Assembly: GCA_902622575.1 (NCBI GenBank)
Contig: CACNQJ010000008.1
Coordinates: forward strand, 7,501-45,996
Length of the DNA stretch: 38,496 nt
Direction: 5' to 3'
DNA from: an uncultured Bacteroidota bacterium
Lineage (GTDB): Bacteria; Bacteroidota; Bacteroidia; Flavobacteriales; Flavobacteriaceae
The position numbers and the translations under genes were made by a program. The stretch's first letter is position 1. The number at the start of each line of letters is the position of its first letter. The notes beneath the pieces are model-generated. The model made no database searches. It saw only the letters and a program-made list of their open reading frames with translations, and was not told the origin of the DNA. This document shows, in pieces, positions 35,310 to 38,496 of the stretch.

Positions 35310-36908
35310 ATGAAAAATATATTTGTGCTTATATTATTTGTTTTTATATCATGTGATTGGATACAATATGGGGAGAAAAACAATATAGGTAATACATTTT
35401 ATTTTAACTCTAATTCAGTAGATAATTCAAATTTAGGAACTAAAGAAAAACCATTCAAAAGTCTTGACTATCTTAAGAAAATTAAACTATCTAACGGTGA
35501 TAAAATATTATTATCAAACGGATCTACTTTTACAAATACAATTGAATTAGTAAACAAAAATGGAATTGAAATCTCAAATTATAAGGCTGATAGTATTGAT
35601 AAACTTCCAATTATTAACTCTAAAGGTAAAATAGCATCGATTTTTATTGAAAATTCATCGAAAATAAAAATTAATAATATTGAAATTACAGCTGACGGTG
35701 GTGGTTCTAATAAATTTTTACATAAAAAAATAAAATCTGATTTAAGATCTGGAATTTTATATTTAGTAACTGATAAAAAATTACATAATAATTTAGAAAT
35801 AACTAATGTTTTAATTAAAGATATTTTTTATGAAAATAAAGGCTTTATTAGGGATCAAAAGGAGGTTAAAACACCCAATGGTACACAAAGTTATGGTTGG
35901 GGTATTAGAATTTTGAATCTATCAGAAAATGGAAATCTTGAAAATATTACTATTAAAGATTCAGATTTTATAAATATTTCACATACTGCTATTAGATTTA
36001 TTGGCAAAAGAAACAATCAATTTAAGAATATAAATATTTTAAATAATAATGTGTTTAAAACAGGAGGACCAGGAATGGTTTTTAATAGTACCACAAATCT
36101 ATTGGCTAAAAATAATGATATTAACTATACAGGATCTAATGATGATTCAAGAAAATGGGGAAGAGGAAGTGGTTTATGGACATGGGGAACTTCTTATGCT
36201 TTAATCACAAACAATAGTTTTCAAAATGCTAATGGACCAGCCGACTCAGCATGATGTCATATTGATTTTAATTGTAATGATATTATTGTTGAAAATAATC
36301 TAAGTAGAAATAACGCAGGTGGTTTTATTGAAATTCTTGGAAACAATTATAACTGTTCCTACAGAAATAATGTTAGCATCAATGATGGTCATAGGTTAAA
36401 AGGTGAAAAAGGTGCATTTCAGGAGGGAAAAACATTTTGGCTTAGTGGATATATAGGTAGAGGCAAAGATAGGAATGGACCATTTAATTCTTATATATAC
36501 GGTAATTATATTTATGTTTCAAAAAATATTATTCCAAAGATTGCTGTAGATAAAAAAGCAAAAGGTGTATTTGTAGCAAATAATATATTTTATTTTGAAA
36601 ATGATCCAGTTATGGTCCTAGGTGATCAATATAAACCTGATCTTGGAGGTAAATTAGAAATTGAAAATGTGTTTTTTGAAAATAATCTGTTTTTAAAAAA
36701 TCATTGGCCAAAAAATGTATTAATTCAACCTACTAATAATATTTATTCAAATAGTTATTTTGAGGTATTTCTTGATGATGCAGGATTATTAGACGATAAT
36801 GGGTTTAGTGTAAATCATACTTATGATTACCCTTATCCAAAGTTTTTCAGCTATATTAAAATTGATTATATAAATGGAGATTCAAATGGTCTCTGGAAAG
36901 GTTTTTAA
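35310..36908 (+). pseudogene. Second beta-helix lipoprotein, interrupted by an in-frame TGA
   Basis: The gene begins at the base after the previous stop codon with a lipoprotein signal (MKNIFVLILFVFISC, Cys15). It is a shorter paralogue of the preceding protein: GTKEKPFKSLDYL, NGDKILLSNGSTF and WGRGSGLWTW match equivalent segments there. After GPADSA a TGA (36252-36254) stops the frame, where the paralogue has glycine in DSYGAHID. The same frame then stays open for another 218 codons (CHIDFNCNDIIVENNLSRNN onward) to TAA at 36906-36908. One substitution from GGA would explain it. As written, a 314-residue truncated product results. Other genes here use TGA as a normal stop, so recoding is unlikely. 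Confidence 0.85.
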
Positions 36909-36911
36909 AAA

Positions 36912-38039
36912 ATGAAAATATCTAAAATAATTCCTTACGTTTTAAATGAGGATCTTGAAAAAGAGTTCTTCTTTTCCCAATGGGAATATAGTAATCGAAA
37001 AATTTGTATTGTAAAGATCATCTGTGATGATGGAATAGTTGGATGGGGTGAAGCTTATGGACCAGCTCCAGTTGTTAAAGAAAGTATTAATTATATCAAA
37101 CAAAATATAATTGGTATGAATCCACTTGAGTCTGATGTTATTTGGTCAACTTTATTTAGAAGAGTTCATGATTATGGTAGATCAGGTGTTTTTGTTTCTG
37201 CAATAAGCGCCATAGACATTGCTTTGTGGGATATTAAAGGAAAATATCATAAACTACCTGTATCTACTTTATTAGGTGGTTCATATAGAGAAAAAATAAG
37301 ACCATATGCAACTGGACTTTATTTTTCCGATTCAAAGACATTAACTGACGATTTATGTAATGAAGCTTTGGAATATGTAAATGAAGGCTTTAAGTCAATT
37401 AAAATGAAGGTTGGTTTAAATTTAAAGGATGATATTGCTAATGTTAAGGCAGTTAGAAATGCTATTGGTCCGGATATTGAATTAATGATAGACTCAAACC
37501 ACGCATACTCATATGATGAGGCTTTAAAATTATCCAAGAAATTAGAAGATCAAGATATTAAATGGTTTGAAGAACCATTGTCGCCTGAGTTTTACGATCA
37601 ATATTCAGAATTTAAATCAAAATCCTTAATCCCAGTTGCAGCTGGTGAGTGTGAGTATCTCAGATACGGTTTTCAAAAACTTTTGGACAAAAACTGTGTT
37701 GATTTTTTACAGATGGATATATGTTCATGTGGAGGTTTGACCGAGGCCAAAAGGATATCAGCATTATCCTTGACAAAAGGAGTTAAAGTTATTCCTCACA
37801 CTTGGGGTTCAGGCATTGCCTTTTATACAGCAATTAATTTTATTTCCAATCTTGAACCAATACCAGGGAGATTATATCTGGAGGATGCATATATTGAATA
37901 TGATAGAACAGAAAATAAAATTCGAGAAAATATTATAAAAGATAATATTATAATGAAAGATGGTTATATTTCTGTTAATGATAAACCTGGTATGGGTGTT
38001 GATGTTGATGAAACTTATTTAAATGAGATAAAGATTTAG
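36912..38039 (+). CDS. Enolase-superfamily (mandelate racemase/muconate lactonizing type) cycloisomerase or sugar-acid dehydratase
   Basis: 375 residues. The capping domain (1-125) has DDGIVGWGEAYGPAPV and AISAIDIALWDIKGK. The barrel has the base pair Lys164/Lys166 in IKMKVG, metal ligands Asp194 (MIDSNH), Glu220 (WFEEP) and Glu246 (AAGECEY), and the Asp269/His296 dyad with PHTWGSG. The whole pattern strongly recalls galactarolactone cycloisomerase, and the neighbouring 3,6-anhydro-L-galactonate cycloisomerases and sugar-acid dehydratases are also possible. It would act in the cytoplasm on an aldonic or aldaric acid derived from the degraded glycan. It lies three bases after the beta-helix pseudogene and two before an aldehyde dehydrogenase that could supply its substrate. 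Confidence 0.85.
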   Translation: MKISKIIPYVLNEDLEKEFFFSQWEYSNRKICIVKIICDDGIVGWGEAYGPAPVVKESINYIKQNIIGMNPLESDVIWSTLFRRVHDYGRSGVFVSAISAIDIALWDIKGKYHKLPVSTLLGGSYREKIRPYATGLYFSDSKTLTDDLCNEALEYVNEGFKSIKMKVGLNLKDDIANVKAVRNAIGPDIELMIDSNHAYSYDEALKLSKKLEDQDIKWFEEPLSPEFYDQYSEFKSKSLIPVAAGECEYLRYGFQKLLDKNCVDFLQMDICSCGGLTEAKRISALSLTKGVKVIPHTWGSGIAFYTAINFISNLEPIPGRLYLEDAYIEYDRTENKIRENIIKDNIIMKDGYISVNDKPGMGVDVDETYLNEIKI

Positions 38040-38041
38040 TT

Positions 38042-38496
38042 ATGAATTTTGGTAACCTTAAAATGTATATAAATGGAGAGTTAACCTCGTCACATAACAC
38101 CATGACTAAGGATATTGTTAGCCCATTAAATGATGAAAAAATAGCAACTCTTGACTGGGGATCAAGCAATGACTCTAATAGGGCTCTTGAATCGGCAAAA
38201 GAGGGATTTAAAGTTTGGTCAAATACTCCTATTAAAAAAAGGAAAGAGTGGATGCTTCTCTTTAGAGAAAAAATATTAGAAAATGAAGAAATATTAAGAA
38301 AGTCTATCTCTTATGAAATGGGAAAACCATACTCAGCCACAGCTGAAGATATTGAATCAATAACAAACAGCTTAAAATATTATTCTGATATTATTGAAGA
38401 CTATCAATCAGACAAAAAAATTATAGATAATGAAAACACTCATAAACACTATTTAGTTTCAAAACCTGTTGGTGTGGTGGTAGCATATTTAGCTTG
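38042..38496 (+). CDS. NAD(P)-dependent aldehyde dehydrogenase family protein, cut by window end
   Basis: The first 151 residues are present and the frame is open to the window end. MYINGELTSSHNTMTKDIVS, ALESAKEGFKVWSNTPIKKR, ISYEMGKPYSATAEDI and KPVGVVVAYLAW are typical of the N-terminal half of the aldehyde dehydrogenase superfamily (succinate-semialdehyde dehydrogenase-like branch). The catalytic cysteine and glutamate lie beyond the window. It oxidises an aldehyde to an acid. Coupled to the cycloisomerase gene (two-base gap), it could oxidise an aldose or anhydro-sugar to the aldonic acid, or a ketoglutarate-type semialdehyde at the end of a pathway. Substrate undetermined. Confidence 0.85.
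   Translation, partial: MNFGNLKMYINGELTSSHNTMTKDIVSPLNDEKIATLDWGSSNDSNRALESAKEGFKVWSNTPIKKRKEWMLLFREKILENEEILRKSISYEMGKPYSATAEDIESITNSLKYYSDIIEDYQSDKKIIDNENTHKHYLVSKPVGVVVAYLA

Noticed and set aside
36252-36254. TGA read as selenocysteine or as glycine by an alternative code
   Set aside because: The window uses TGA as an ordinary terminator in other genes (for example the Asp-box gene at 4501-4503), the paralogue has glycine rather than cysteine here, and I see no selenocysteine insertion hairpin evident after the codon.
27546-38496. Complete polysaccharide utilisation locus by strict definition
   Set aside because: No SusC-like receptor with barrel and no SusD-like lipoprotein occurs within the window; the plug-only protein at 16517 is far away and does not qualify.

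Overview
The window is AT-rich, tightly packed bacterial chromosome. No gap between genes exceeds about 160 bases, and neighbouring genes often overlap or abut by 0-4 bases. Protein families and gene order point to a marine flavobacterium (Bacteroidota, Flavobacteriia). The evidence is: a DUF6452/DUF6048 pair, DUF3810 and DUF3822 proteins, a small basic protein upstream of mutL, clpC divergent from gyrA with a TPR gene after gyrA, a SusC-type plug domain, a cyclophilin-FKBP lipoprotein, and matches to the Bacteroidetes -7 promoter element TAnnTTTG. These assignments come from recognising sequences by eye, not from searches.

Layout. Bases 1-1378 (minus) hold an interrupted methyltransferase and two small envelope proteins. 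Bases 1447-4503 (plus) encode a large Asp-box beta-propeller protein, facing a minus-strand group of a DUF3810 membrane metalloprotease, a two-domain peptidyl-prolyl isomerase lipoprotein and NrnA. Bases 7706-11326 (plus) form a coupled run: small membrane protein, MutL, two rhomboid proteases. Bases 11370-13340 (minus) carry RsmD, a DUF3822 protein and a membrane-anchored conserved protein. Bases 13434-14689 (plus) carry KdsB and an acyltransferase. Bases 14684-16472 (minus) carry a YebC-family regulator and GcvT. Bases 16517-18546 (plus) pair a free-standing TonB plug domain with an M1 peptidase. ClpC (minus) and GyrA plus a TPR protein (plus) diverge around 21.1 kb. A C40 peptidase, a metallo-beta-lactamase/double-rhodanese protein and an exported rhodanese follow.

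The accessory part is 27.5-38.5 kb. A minus-strand run reads sulfatase, GH2 glycoside hydrolase, YwaF-like membrane protein, methyltransferase, with junctions of 0-1 base. Divergent from it, a plus-strand run reads two paralogous beta-helix lipoproteins, an enolase-superfamily cycloisomerase/dehydratase and an aldehyde dehydrogenase cut by the window end. Together these look like part of a polysaccharide utilisation locus for a sulfated, probably algal, glycan: surface or periplasmic desulfation and depolymerisation, then cytoplasmic oxidation of an unusual sugar. No SusC/SusD transporter pair lies inside the window.

Three genes carry apparent lesions: a one-base slip in an A7 tract (methyltransferase, 118-124), a one-base slip in a T7 tract that separates the sulfatase from its lipoprotein signal (33441-33447), and an in-frame TGA in the second beta-helix gene (36252-36254). 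They may be sequencing or assembly errors, real gene decay, or, for the homopolymer cases, phase variation. I found no tRNA, rRNA, CRISPR array, insertion sequence, phage or plasmid genes.
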